64,000 nucleotides of DNA. Origin: JAJECS01 sp965243625. Its GTDB lineage: Bacteria > Chloroflexota > UBA11872. Where the stretch lies: the NCBI GenBank assembly GCA_965243625.1, contig CBDEVI010000002.1, positions 1,860,001 through 1,924,000 on the forward strand, given 5' to 3'. How positions within the stretch are numbered: position 1 is the first letter of the stretch; each line of letters begins with the position of its first letter. Of the stretch, positions 25,753-34,368 are shown in pieces. A program made the position numbers and the translations under genes. The notes beneath the pieces are model-generated. The model saw only the letters and a list, made by a program, of their open reading frames with translations. It was not told the origin of the DNA and ran no database searches.

Positions 25753-26778
25753 CTATACGCTTGGCCAGCCGTCGGGAATCTCGTTGGCGTCGAGCGCGGA
25801 CTTGATGGCTTCGGCGGCCTCGGGCGTCACCCAGCCTGACCATACGCTCACGTTGCTCTTGAGCCACCAGAGCGCTGTTTCGTTGATGCTGGCATCCCTG
25901 TTTTCGAGCCGCCACTTGCCGACGTCTTTGTAGAGTTCGAGATTTAGATTCCAGGCCCGCAGCATCTCGACGATTTCCGGCGCCCGATCAGGGATATCTC
26001 GATGCACGGCAATGGAAATCGTGGCGTCTCGGTAGGCGCAAGCCCTCGTCGTATCCCAGCACTCATCGGTGTACTCGGGCTCCTTCAATCGGACCAGATC
26101 AAGCTCCGCCGCCGGATCGTTCGTGCCCCATTGATATCCAAGCCACGGTTCCCGTCGCTCGTATGCGCCGTAGAGGTCGGCATTCGCCGCTGCGCCGTCT
26201 CCTGGATTGATGATGTGGACATGGTCCGAGAGTCCATAGGCCTCGATCTGCTGGGCGTTGATCTCCTCGCACACCCACCCGATGACGCAAGACACCAGCC
26301 GCGCTTTACCGCGCGTTTCGACCGTGGCGAACAGCGCCTTGAACTTCTCGTCTTTCAGATCCTCGACACTGTCCAGCTCCGGATACTGCTCCTGAAGGTA
26401 TGCGGGGATTACGAATGCGGACTGCCAGTCGCGGCCGAGGCTTTCGCCGACCAATTCGACGTCGCCCGCTGCCAGCGCATCCACCCAGGCATCTTCCTGG
26501 TTCGGCAGCCAGATCTCCATGGTCACGTGGGTGTCGCCTCGGCGCAGTCCCTGCAACAACGGAAGGGTGGCGCCGAATACCAGATCGGTCGGGTAGCCGT
26601 AGCCCTTTTCAACGAGGTATTGGGCGACGCGATTCTGAAACTGCGCACTGGTCCAGTTCAGATCGCTGAAGACGATGGGGTCCTTCTCCGCAACGACTTC
26701 AGTCTCGGAGCAGGCGGTTCCAAATATGACGGCAATCAGCGCAATTGCCATGACCGATCGTCTGGACATGGCCAACAT
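25753..26778 (-). CDS. Glycine betaine/proline-type ABC substrate-binding lipoprotein
   Basis: A 341-residue OpuAC/ProX-like binding protein. A short lipoprotein signal (MLAMSRRSVMAIALIAVIFGTAC) gives the Cys anchor near residue 23. The first lobe opens with IVFSDLNWTSAQFQNRVAQYLVEKG, a hallmark of the family. Trp-rich stretches (MEIWLPNQEDAWVDAL, AYERREPWLGYQWG) would make the aromatic cage for a quaternary amine. No permease or ATPase lies beside it, so its transporter is elsewhere. The 184 bases to the next gene hold no feature I can support. Confidence 0.88.
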   Translation of the reverse strand: MLAMSRRSVMAIALIAVIFGTACSETEVVAEKDPIVFSDLNWTSAQFQNRVAQYLVEKGYGYPTDLVFGATLPLLQGLRRGDTHVTMEIWLPNQEDAWVDALAAGDVELVGESLGRDWQSAFVIPAYLQEQYPELDSVEDLKDEKFKALFATVETRGKARLVSCVIGWVCEEINAQQIEAYGLSDHVHIINPGDGAAANADLYGAYERREPWLGYQWGTNDPAAELDLVRLKEPEYTDECWDTTRACAYRDATISIAVHRDIPDRAPEIVEMLRAWNLNLELYKDVGKWRLENRDASINETALWWLKSNVSVWSGWVTPEAAEAIKSALDANEIPDGWPSV

Positions 26779-26962
26779 GCGTCAGGTCTCCCTTCTCATT
26801 TCCCTCAGGCTGCTTTCAGAGTGCCTGTTGGAGATACCGTCATCGTGCAATCGGGAATCACCGGCCCCGATTCGAGGATGCTACTGCCTGCGTTCCGGTC
26901 CGGCCAATCGTCAGGGCCGGGCCTGCATGCCACTTCGCATTCGGTGATCTGACGCGGTCCCG

Positions 26963-27388
26963 CTACAGCACGCCCTTGGTGAGAATCAAGTTGCCGTAGA
27001 GCCGCCGCTCGCCGGTGGCGACGATCGCGAAGGCCCGCCGCGCCCGCTCGTAGAAGGCGAAGCGCTCCACCCGCTCGAAGCTCACGGGCGCCCCGTGGGC
27101 TGCCTCGACGAGGCGGCGGAAGTCGGCGAAGACGGGCCGCTCGGCGTCCGGGTCGCCGACCACCGCCATCACCGCCGCCGGCGCCTCGACATACTCGTCG
27201 AGCGGCAGCACCGACAGGATGGCCTGGGCCGTGCGCGTGGCGTCGACGCCGTCGAGGCGCACCAGCCGCCGGGCGCTGGCTTCGGCCGGAAAGTTGGCAT
27301 CGACAATCACGATCTCGTCGCCATGCCCCATGGCCGCAAGCACACGCAGCAGATCCGGTCCAAGGAGGGGGTCGATGCCTTTCAGCAT
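26963..27388 (-). CDS. RbsD/FucU-family sugar mutarotase
   Basis: A 141-residue protein with the RbsD/FucU fold. The opening MLKGIDPLLGPDLLRVLAAMGHGDEI, the VDANFPAE strand (a conserved sugar-facing segment), and the C-terminal YGNLILTKGVL are typical. Family members interconvert the anomers of fucose or ribose. I use the ATG at 27388; the open frame runs further up without family sequence. It is divergent from the Eis-like acetyltransferase gene. Confidence 0.9.
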   Translation of the reverse strand: MLKGIDPLLGPDLLRVLAAMGHGDEIVIVDANFPAEASARRLVRLDGVDATRTAQAILSVLPLDEYVEAPAAVMAVVGDPDAERPVFADFRRLVEAAHGAPVSFERVERFAFYERARRAFAIVATGERRLYGNLILTKGVL

Positions 27389-27489
27389 GAGGGCGTTCCT
27401 TAGCGTTGGCGCGGCGGCATGGTGGCACATGCGGACGGATATGCTCCGCAGCATGGGCGAAGACGAAGCGAACGGACCGGGGAGGCGCT

Positions 27490-28680
27490 GTGACGTCACG
27501 CGCTAACTCGGACCGCACTGGCGCGGAGGGCGCTGGCCCGGCGCTCAAGGAGTTCGTCGAGCACGTGCCGGTGACGCTCAACGATGCCGGCGACACCGCC
27601 GGCTGGGTGTCCAAGGAGTCGGTCGACCGCCTGTGGATCGAAGCGGACGGGGAGCTGGTCAGCCAACTCTGGGTCGTCGATGTCACGGTGCGAGCGTGGG
27701 GCGCCGAGCTGCGCAGCGCCGGCGTGGCCGGCGTGGGGACGCCCGAGCCGCATCGCATGAAAGGCTACGCCCGGCGGCTGATGGAGGCTTGCGAGCGGTA
27801 TTCGGCCGACCGCGGCTACCCGATCAGCACGCTATTCGGGATTCCGGACTTCTATCACCGCTTCGGCTACGCCTCGGTCTGCCCGGAATACGAAATCCGG
27901 ATCGAACTCGACGCCCTCGAGACGGATGGGCCAACCGCTTCGCTCGAGGATCTCCAGCCCTCGGATTGGGATCCAATTGCTCGCATGTGCAACGCGGCGT
28001 ACGGATCGCTCGACGGCTCGGTCGTCCGGCGCGAAGGCGCGTGGCGAGGTGCCAGGCAGGGTACGGATTGGTTCAAGAAACCCCAGGCGCTGGTGAGTCG
28101 CGATGCGCACGGGCAACCTGCGGGGTACGCGGTGGTCGACACCGAGCTGACGGACGGTTGCCTGTCGGTGTCGGAAGCGGCGGCGCGCGATGACGCCGCT
28201 GGGAGAGCCCTTGCGAGCGGTTTGGCCGAGATGGTCAGATCGCGCGGCGCGACGGGCCTGCTGGCCAGTCTGCATCCGGGCACGGGGTTGGGACCGCTGC
28301 TGACTCGACTTGGTGGCGCGGTCGAGGTGACACGACCGGACGACGCCGGCTACATGGCGTGCATCGTCGATCTGGACGCCATGTTGCAGAGGTGCACGCC
28401 GGCGCTCGTCGACCGTGCAGCGGCCGGCGAGCTGCCATTGCCCGAAACGCTGCAAGTGAAGACCGATATCGGCCATGGCTGCATCGCGCTCGGCGGACAG
28501 TCGCCGCCCGCCGAGCTGTCAATCGGTCGGCGAGGGCTCGTGCAGCTTCTGTTCGGTTACCGGACGTTTGGAGAACTTCAGGAGATCGGCCAGGCCCGCG
28601 CGACCGGCGTCTCCGACGCCGTGCTAGCGAAACTCTTTCCACGCAATGACGGCTACTGTTTCTGGCCCGACCGGTATTGA
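27490..28680 (+). CDS. Eis-like GNAT-family N-acetyltransferase with SCP2-like tail
   Basis: A 396-residue protein of the Eis type: two GNAT halves and a C-terminal sterol-carrier-like domain. The acetyl-CoA loop is EPHRMKGYARRLMEA and the following strand is STLFGIPDFYHRFGYASV. The tail from about residue 300 (LQVKTDIGHGCIAL, then LVQLLFGYR) is SCP2-like. The GTG at 27490 follows GGGGAGG with five bases of spacing. A second relative lies at 61415-62614. The substrate is unknown; relatives acetylate amines such as aminoglycosides or protein lysines. Confidence 0.87.
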   Translation: MTSRANSDRTGAEGAGPALKEFVEHVPVTLNDAGDTAGWVSKESVDRLWIEADGELVSQLWVVDVTVRAWGAELRSAGVAGVGTPEPHRMKGYARRLMEACERYSADRGYPISTLFGIPDFYHRFGYASVCPEYEIRIELDALETDGPTASLEDLQPSDWDPIARMCNAAYGSLDGSVVRREGAWRGARQGTDWFKKPQALVSRDAHGQPAGYAVVDTELTDGCLSVSEAAARDDAAGRALASGLAEMVRSRGATGLLASLHPGTGLGPLLTRLGGAVEVTRPDDAGYMACIVDLDAMLQRCTPALVDRAAAGELPLPETLQVKTDIGHGCIALGGQSPPAELSIGRRGLVQLLFGYRTFGELQEIGQARATGVSDAVLAKLFPRNDGYCFWPDRY

Positions 28681-28756
28681 TGCGGGAGCCTCATTTGCGG
28701 TGGAACCCATCCAAGGCCAACCTCCGAAACTGAAACCGTCAGAGGGGTGTTGACCG

Positions 28757-29635
28757 TCAGCCGAACCGCTTGATGAAACCCGGAAACGTCCCCATCGTCG
28801 GCATCTCGAGGTCGAACGCTTCGTAGCCCGCGCGGCGGATCCGGTCCAGGATTTCCGAATCACTCGGTCGGCACGGCGCCAGCATGAGGGCGGTCCCGCC
28901 GGGCTTCACCACACGATCGATCTCGCGCAGCTCCTCGTCCGGCTTCCAACCGAACGATCCGTTGGTCAAAATCGCCGCGTCCACGGCGTCGTCGGTCAGC
29001 GGCACCCGCTCGACGAGCGCGTTGAGCGTGGTGACGTTGTGGAATCCGTGGGCGGACAGCTTCCGCTCGATGAACTCGCGCAGCACGGCGACAGGCTCCA
29101 ATGCGAACACCCGCTCGGCGTAGGGCGCGCACCGCAGGGTGGCCTGGCCGGTGCCCGCGCCAATATCGAGGACCACGCGACCGCCTACGTCCACCCGGTC
29201 GTGAATCTCGCGAGGGTCCCAATGGCTCCACGTCAAGGCGTCCCACGTCGCCGGTGACTTGGCCATGCCGACGTTCCACGCGCAGCGTTGCAGGATCGCA
29301 TCCTGCGTGGATCGCAACTCCTCAGGTGAAAGCGCCGGTGCATGGGCGCGAGCCGCTCGCAGTCCGGCACGGAACGTTGGCGAGGCCTTCGAGAAGTGGT
29401 CGATGACCTCGGGCAGCGGCATCAGCGCCGCGTACAGGCGATCCCCAAACTCGCGCAGAAGCCCGGGTGTTCCGCGTTCGTCTTCTAGAAACGTATTGAC
29501 GAAGTACGTGTCCAGGTGGCGCAAGTCCGAGAGCCGCAGATCGAACATTCGAATGGGATCGATCACCATTCGCGGCCAGCCACGGGCAGGTGCCGAGCTC
29601 ACCGGCGTGGAGCGTTCGAATTCGCGGCGCAGCAT
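28757..29635 (-). CDS. Class I SAM-dependent methyltransferase
   Basis: A 292-residue protein with a methyltransferase domain in its second half: motif I VVLDIGAGTGQATLRCAPY, acidic FALEPVAVLREF, DDAVDAAILTNGSFGW, and EIDRVVKPGGTALML. The first 140 residues are helical and not assigned (ALTWSHWDPREIHDRV just before motif I). The start at 29635 is 14 bases after the HAD stop, so the pair likely share a transcript; an internal ATG at 29569 is the alternative. Substrate unknown. Confidence 0.85.
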   Translation of the reverse strand: MLRREFERSTPVSSAPARGWPRMVIDPIRMFDLRLSDLRHLDTYFVNTFLEDERGTPGLLREFGDRLYAALMPLPEVIDHFSKASPTFRAGLRAARAHAPALSPEELRSTQDAILQRCAWNVGMAKSPATWDALTWSHWDPREIHDRVDVGGRVVLDIGAGTGQATLRCAPYAERVFALEPVAVLREFIERKLSAHGFHNVTTLNALVERVPLTDDAVDAAILTNGSFGWKPDEELREIDRVVKPGGTALMLAPCRPSDSEILDRIRRAGYEAFDLEMPTMGTFPGFIKRFG

Positions 29636-29648
29636 GGGGCGATGGGCG

Positions 29649-30353
29649 TCAGGACCCCAATACCAGCGCCGGCAGTTCGGTGAGGCGGGTTATTCGGGTG
29701 ACGCCTGCTGGCTCGTTGCCTATGTCGTGACGGTCGAGCCACACGCCCGTGAGCCCCGCGTCGCGCGCCCCGATCGCGTCCACGGCCAAGCGATCGCCCA
29801 CGTGCACGCACGCCGCGGGTGGCGCTCCTACGGCCCGGCAAGCTACCTCGAAGATGCCCGGATGGGGTTTCGCCACTCCTTCGTCCTCGGAAGCCACGAC
29901 TGCCGCAAAGCGGTCCAAGACGCCAACCCCTTCGAGCTTCTGTCGCTGGTGCACCGACCCTCCGTTGGTGATGACACCGAGGCGGAAGCCGCGCAACGCC
30001 TCCACGGAGTCGAGGACGTCGGGGAACAGCTCCCAATTCTCTTCATAGGCACGGCGGTAGACGGCGAAGGTCTCATCGGCTTCGGCGTCGGACATTTCGC
30101 TTGGTGTGACGTCGAACAAGTCCCGAATCCGCCACCGCCGTTGGCCGACATAAGAGGTTTCGCCGCGCAGGTAGCGATCGAAGTGCAGCTCCGTCGAATC
30201 TTCCCAGCGCCGGAGAAGACTCTCGTCACTACCTGTGAGCCGGTCTCGGTACCTGCTGAACATGCCAAGCGCTCCGGCGCGAGTGGCCGCGTCGTGGTCG
30301 AGCAGCGTGCCATCGAGGTCGAAGAAGACGGCTTGGATGGGTGAACCTGGCAT
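29649..30353 (-). CDS. HAD-superfamily hydrolase (YjjG/phosphoglycolate phosphatase-like)
   Basis: A 234-residue phosphatase. Motif I is FFDLDGTLLDHD (nucleophile Asp), motif II VITNGG, motif III Lys in GVAKPHPGIF, and motif IV VGDRLAVDAIGARDAG. The cap between residues 20 and 100 is helical (C1 type). Relatives dephosphorylate nucleotides or phosphoglycolate. It lies directly upstream of the methyltransferase gene on the same strand. Confidence 0.92.
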   Translation of the reverse strand: MPGSPIQAVFFDLDGTLLDHDAATRAGALGMFSRYRDRLTGSDESLLRRWEDSTELHFDRYLRGETSYVGQRRWRIRDLFDVTPSEMSDAEADETFAVYRRAYEENWELFPDVLDSVEALRGFRLGVITNGGSVHQRQKLEGVGVLDRFAAVVASEDEGVAKPHPGIFEVACRAVGAPPAACVHVGDRLAVDAIGARDAGLTGVWLDRHDIGNEPAGVTRITRLTELPALVLGS

Positions 30354-30812
30354 ATGACGAAGTTGGGGAGGACGAGCTCAATTCGATCGCCTCCCGCAGC
30401 ATATCCTGACGCCCTTGTCGCCAAACGGCTGACCGGCGATTGTCCGGACCTCCCTGATTCGGCCGATTGAGACCCCTGTGGGACTCGGACCGGCGATGGA
30501 CTTTCGGACGAATCCTGGAGGCTTCGAGGTGAGGCGGCGGGTGGATTCCCGCCCCGTATCAAGTACGGGGCAGGCTCTTCGCGGGAATGACGGAGGGGTT
30601 ACGCGAAGGCCTCCCTGCGATGGGACATGCTTCGCGGGAATGACGAGGGCTTTGCCGGAGTCTCCAATTCAGGGGCGAATGTGAGAGACCCCCTATGGCG
30701 AGTCTCCGGCGCGGCTATGACAAAATCTCCAGTTGCATGAGGCCCAATGGCGTAGCCCGTGATGACAATCGGCGGGGATCCGGGTCCTGAGCCCAGCGTG
30801 ATCGGCTGACCC
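30354..30812. other. Intergenic region with repeats, no gene seen
   Basis: A 459-base gap between divergent transcripts. It contains the family A repeats at 30541-30650. The remaining sequence shows no convincing gene, tRNA or riboswitch. Both flanking promoters should lie here, but I cannot point to clear -35/-10 boxes. Confidence 0.5.
30541..30650. repeat. Family A palindromic repeat, two units with nested palindrome
   Basis: The first unit has outer arms ATTCCCGC/GCGGGAAT and a nested inner palindrome, CCCCGTA(TCAAG)TACGGGG, at 30552-30570, followed by CAGGCTCTTC. A second partial unit ends in ACATGCTTCGCGGGAATGACG. The inner segment is identical to the copy at 36541-36650. Confidence 0.85.
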
Positions 30813-31736
30813 ATGGCCACCCTCAGCGCGGCATGGACCGCGTCCCTCGGCTACACGCGCCGGGGACTGCGCATCCTGGGGGCGACTCCCTGGTTGTACG
30901 TCCAGATCCTGAGCGCGTTTGCGGCGCCGGCGGCGGTCGCCGCGTATGTGACGGCATCGGACATTCCGGAGGGGTTTGGCCGATCGGCGCTGCTCTACGT
31001 CCTAAACGCCGTCTCGGCGTCGGCCGCGCCGGTCGTGGTGATGACGGCCGTGGCGGCTGGGTTTCATGGCGTCAACCTGGGCTTCATCAACGCCATGCGG
31101 CAGGGGCTCTGGTGGCTGCCGCGCTATCTGTGGACGAACGTGCACACCACGGTCATCTTTTGGGCGCCGATCCTCGTCTTGTTGAACCTCTTCGAGTGGC
31201 AGCGGAACGAGGCGCCGGTCGAAGGCGCAGCGGGCCTAGCCGTGACGGCCGCCTGGGTGGTGCTGATCGGCGCCGCGGCTCTCTACATCCACTCGCGCAC
31301 GCTCCTGGCACCGTTCTTCGCGGTGCATGGCAACTTGCCCGCCACGCTGGCGACGATCGAGTCGTGGCGCATGAGCGGCCGCCGCTTCCCCATCGTGTTC
31401 GGCACCTTCATCGTGTCGTCGGCGCCCACGGCGGTGCCGCTGGCGATTGTGCTGACGACGTTGGCGTTCACGCTTGACGAACCAAGCGGGACCAGGGCGA
31501 CGTACGCGGCCATGCTGCCGGCGCTCGTGTGGGCGACCATCAAGCTCGTACGGCCATTCCTCATCACGGCAACCTACGGCATGTATTCGGATCTCTGGAC
31601 CGAGGAGCAGGCGCGGCGGGCGGAGCACGGGTCGCCTGCGGTGCCGTTATTGGCGCGGCCGTTGCTGGCGTTTTCACGCTGGGTCCCGCGTCTATTCGGT
31701 CGCGCGATCGGGCGTCGCATCGAGTGGACCGCGTGA
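30813..31736 (+). CDS. Polytopic membrane protein of unknown function
   Basis: A 307-residue hydrophobic protein with about six membrane helices: residues near 25-48, 60-85, 105-130, 145-165, 200-225 and 235-258 by hydrophobicity. It opens with ATLSAAWTASLGYTRRGLRILG and ends in a basic tail (RAIGRRIEWTA). I recognise no family motif. Its stop overlaps the GTG start of the next gene by four bases (GTGA at 31733-31736), so the two are translationally coupled and probably work together. Confidence 0.75.
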   Translation: MATLSAAWTASLGYTRRGLRILGATPWLYVQILSAFAAPAAVAAYVTASDIPEGFGRSALLYVLNAVSASAAPVVVMTAVAAGFHGVNLGFINAMRQGLWWLPRYLWTNVHTTVIFWAPILVLLNLFEWQRNEAPVEGAAGLAVTAAWVVLIGAAALYIHSRTLLAPFFAVHGNLPATLATIESWRMSGRRFPIVFGTFIVSSAPTAVPLAIVLTTLAFTLDEPSGTRATYAAMLPALVWATIKLVRPFLITATYGMYSDLWTEEQARRAEHGSPAVPLLARPLLAFSRWVPRLFGRAIGRRIEWTA

Positions 31737-32662
31737 CCTCGCACCCACCGGCCATGGGTACCGCCGGCCGGCTAGTCCGGGCGCTGTCGCTCGACGCGGA
31801 ACGGCGCGTGCGCGGCGGCAGCGTCGAGGCGCTCGCCGACGCGATCCGGCGGGGCGCCGACCTGCACATCGGCACGGAGTTCCGCCACAACGAGCACGTG
31901 GATACGTCGTCCGACAATCCGGAGGTCGTGCAGGAGCTGGCGGAATTCCGGACGACCTACCTGGTCGACGACCGCTGGACGGCGGGCATCATGACGCTCA
32001 GGCAGCCGGTGAGCCTGCCGGACGCCTTTGGCCCGCGGCCGTCGATGTCGTTTTTTCTCTACAACCAGGACGGCACGCAGGCCATTGCGCGACCGCACCT
32101 GGACGGGATGGCGAGCGCCGGCGCGACCGGCGCGGCGCCGATCGACAGCCATCCCGACATGCCCAAGTATCACGTGCTGGACAGCTGGGACGCCGACTCC
32201 AACGCCCCGAGCAGCACCTTCATCTACGACTTCGAGCACTTCGACTTTCTGGTGCGGGACAACTGGACGGAGGTCCTGGCGCACGATGCCGCGGGGGCCG
32301 TCGTCCACGGTGCCGCAGGCGCACTGGGCGATGTTTGCGCCGACGGCGGCGAAGTCAAAGCCGCGATTCGCGGGCTTTGCACCGATCTCGCGGCTCGGGA
32401 AGTCGCCGCGACCGACCACGAGGTCTTCGTCCAGGTCGGATCGAGCTACTACTACACGGATCAACGGCTCTTCATCGGCGGGACGCACCCGCTGCCGAGA
32501 GTCCGGGCATCAATTCCGCTGCGGTATGCGACCCGGGCCTGGGACTTTGGCTGGTTGATCTTGCGCACCGACGGCCGCGTGGTCCGCCGCCTGTGCGATC
32601 CCTACACGCTGCGCTTTCACGACAGCGAGTCGCGCCACGCGATCCGCTGGTTCGCGCGGTGA
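31733..32662 (+). CDS. Conserved-looking protein of unknown function
   Basis: A 309-residue soluble protein coupled to the membrane protein upstream through a GTGA overlap. It has no signal or membrane helix. Notable stretches are LHIGTEFRHNEHVDTSSDNPE, VDDRWTAGIMTLRQPV, PSMSFFLYNQDG, STFIYDFEHFDFLVRDNW, GSSYYYTDQRLFIGGTHP and RAWDFGWLILRTDGRVV. The many aromatic residues and alternating polar/apolar strands suggest a beta-rich ligand-binding fold. There may be an internal duplication: VEALADAIRRGADLHIGTEF and LGDVCADGGEVKAAIRGLC occupy like positions in the two halves. An ATG at 31754 is an alternative start. I do not recognise it. Confidence 0.7.
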   Translation: MTSHPPAMGTAGRLVRALSLDAERRVRGGSVEALADAIRRGADLHIGTEFRHNEHVDTSSDNPEVVQELAEFRTTYLVDDRWTAGIMTLRQPVSLPDAFGPRPSMSFFLYNQDGTQAIARPHLDGMASAGATGAAPIDSHPDMPKYHVLDSWDADSNAPSSTFIYDFEHFDFLVRDNWTEVLAHDAAGAVVHGAAGALGDVCADGGEVKAAIRGLCTDLAAREVAATDHEVFVQVGSSYYYTDQRLFIGGTHPLPRVRASIPLRYATRAWDFGWLILRTDGRVVRRLCDPYTLRFHDSESRHAIRWFAR

Positions 32663-32670
32663 GCGTGTAC

Positions 32671-32695
32671 GGGCGGGTTTGAAACCCGCCCCTAC
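32671..32695. repeat. Family B palindrome (GGGCGGGTTT type)
   Basis: GGGCGGGTTT followed by G and AAACCCGCCC, then CTAC. It sits nine bases after the stop of the unknown protein and ten bases before the cyclophilin stop, so it could also act as a two-sided stem-loop. An identical core occurs at 49280-49304. Confidence 0.8.
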
Positions 32696-32704
32696 CTCAG
32701 ACGC

Positions 32705-33373
32705 TCAGGGCCGGCAGTTGAAGCCAGCCGCGGTCGAACCGTCGCCGGAGCAATTGAGGGTCACGCCGGTTTTCATCGCCGAGATCGTGATCGCCTGCTG
32801 CGGCGCCGACGACTCGCCGTCCGCGGCCGTGCCGACCGGCACCGCCTCGATCTTGGCCAACGTGTCGAACGACGCCTGGTGCCCTTCCTTGATCTGGCCG
32901 AAGAGCGTGAAGTCCGGCGACAGCCGGCCCTGCTCGCTGAGGTCGTCCAGGACGATGAAGAACTGCGAGCCGTTGGAGTTGGCCACGCCCTTATTGGCCA
33001 TTGCCAGCCCGCCGCGGACGTAAGGCCGCTGCGGCGGCTCGATCTCGAACGAGTAGCCCGGTCCTCCCGTGCCGGTGCCGGAGGGGTCGCCGCCCTGCAC
33101 CATGAAGCCCGGGATCAGCCGATGGAACGTCACCCCGTCGAAGTAGCCCTCGTTGGCCAGGAATAGGAAGTTGTTGACGGCCAGCGGCGCTTCTTCGGAG
33201 AAGAGCGTGAAGGTCATGCGCCCCAGGCTGGTGGTGATGATCACCCAGGGCTCACCGGCGGGAATGTCCATGGCCGGATAGGCGGCGTAGGTCTTGGGGC
33301 CCTCGGGCTCGGCTTCACCGCATCCCACCACCACCACAACCAGCAGCAACGACACCAGTGCGAGTCGCAACAT
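32705..33373 (-). CDS. Cyclophilin-type peptidyl-prolyl isomerase, lipoprotein (tandem copy 1)
   Basis: A 222-residue exported cyclophilin. The signal MLRLALVSLLLVVVVVGC ends in a lipobox with Cys18, so the protein should be membrane-tethered outside the cytoplasm. The core is complete: TTSLGRMTFTLFSEEAP, FDGVTFHRLIPGFMVQGGD (FHR catalytic Arg), GGLAMANKG and NSNGSQFFIVLDD. It is nearly identical to the next gene upstream on the same strand, differing mainly in a few positions and at the C-terminal tail (GDGSTAAGFNCRP). A role in folding exported proteins is inferred. Confidence 0.93.
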   Translation of the reverse strand: MLRLALVSLLLVVVVVGCGEAEPEGPKTYAAYPAMDIPAGEPWVIITTSLGRMTFTLFSEEAPLAVNNFLFLANEGYFDGVTFHRLIPGFMVQGGDPSGTGTGGPGYSFEIEPPQRPYVRGGLAMANKGVANSNGSQFFIVLDDLSEQGRLSPDFTLFGQIKEGHQASFDTLAKIEAVPVGTAADGESSAPQQAITISAMKTGVTLNCSGDGSTAAGFNCRP

Positions 33374-33471
33374 TTCTCACGCTCCTTCGCCCGCCTCCGC
33401 ACCGTCCGCATTGTCGCAGCGCGTCCAAGGCTTTGTCGCACGCGGATCATGTGGTGGACGGTCAATGCCAC

Positions 33472-33493
33472 GGGCGGTTCGCGAACCGCCCCT
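33472..33493. repeat. Family B-like palindrome
   Basis: GGGCGGTTCGCGAACCGCCC followed by CT, a perfect short palindrome in the spacer between the two tandem cyclophilin genes. It shares the GGGCGG/CCGCCCCT frame with family B but has a different centre. Confidence 0.7.
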
Positions 33494-33572
33494 GACCATG
33501 GTCGGGAGTCAGTTCACGTCGGTGCGGGACTTCGGCGCCGGCGCCTGAGCACTCCGCGTCGGCGCCGAGTCC

Positions 33573-34235
33573 TCACGGCTTGCAGGTGAAGCCGATCGCT
33601 CCCTCGCCTGAGCAGTTGAGCGTCACGCCGGTTTTCATCGCCGAGATCGTGATCGCCTGCTGCGGCGCCGACGACTCGCCGTCCGCGGCCGTGCCGACCG
33701 GTACCGCCTCGATCTTGGCCAACGTGTCGAACGATGCCTGGTGCCCTTCCTTGATCTGGCCGAAGAGCGTGAAGTCCGGCGACAGCCGGCCCTGCTCGCT
33801 GAGGTCGTCCAGGATGATGAAAAACTGCGAGCCGTTGGTGTTTGGCGTGCCCTTGTTGGCCATCGCCAATCCGCCGCGGACGTAGGGCCGCTGCGGCGGC
33901 TCGATCTCGAACGAGTAGCCCGGTCCTCCCGTGCCGGTGCCGGAGGGATCGCCGCCCTGCACCATGAAGCCGGGAATCAGGCGATGGAAGGTCACCCCGT
34001 CGAAGTAGCCCTCGTTGGCCAGGAAGAGGAAGTTGTTGACGGCCAGCGGCGCCTCTTCGGAGAAGAGCGTGAACGTCATGCGCCCCAGGCTGGTGGTGAT
34101 GATCACCCAGGGCTCACCGGCGGGAATGTCCATGGCCGGATAGGCGGCGTAGGTCTTGGGGCCCTCGGGCTCGGCTTCACCGCATCCCACCACCACAACA
34201 ACCAGCAGCAACGCCACCAATGCGAGTCGCAACAT
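33573..34235 (-). CDS. Cyclophilin-type peptidyl-prolyl isomerase, lipoprotein (tandem copy 2)
   Basis: A 220-residue cyclophilin lipoprotein, the upstream member of the tandem pair. The signal MLRLALVALLLVVVVVGC and core GFMVQGGDPSGTGTGGPGYS match copy 1 almost letter for letter; NTNGSQFFIILDD replaces NSNGSQFFIVLDD, and the tail is GEGAIGFTCKP. The ATG at 34235 opens the signal peptide; the frame runs further up without signal-like sequence. The spacer between the copies (about 200 bases) does not look duplicated. The third cyclophilin at 15422-16081 is more distant. Confidence 0.93.
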   Translation of the reverse strand: MLRLALVALLLVVVVVGCGEAEPEGPKTYAAYPAMDIPAGEPWVIITTSLGRMTFTLFSEEAPLAVNNFLFLANEGYFDGVTFHRLIPGFMVQGGDPSGTGTGGPGYSFEIEPPQRPYVRGGLAMANKGTPNTNGSQFFIILDDLSEQGRLSPDFTLFGQIKEGHQASFDTLAKIEAVPVGTAADGESSAPQQAITISAMKTGVTLNCSGEGAIGFTCKP

Positions 34236-34368
34236 TTCCCACGCTCCTTCACCCGCATCCGCACCGTCGGCATTGTCGCAGCGCCTTCGCCTCTCCGTCG
34301 CGCGGTCGTGCGGTCGCAGTTCTAAACTGTTCCGTGCGTACTGGGCCGCCATTGACAAGGGACGCGCC

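Noticed and set aside
30541..30650. CRISPR array
   Set aside because: The repeats are palindromic, unequal in spacing, scattered singly or in pairs through the window, and no cas gene is present.
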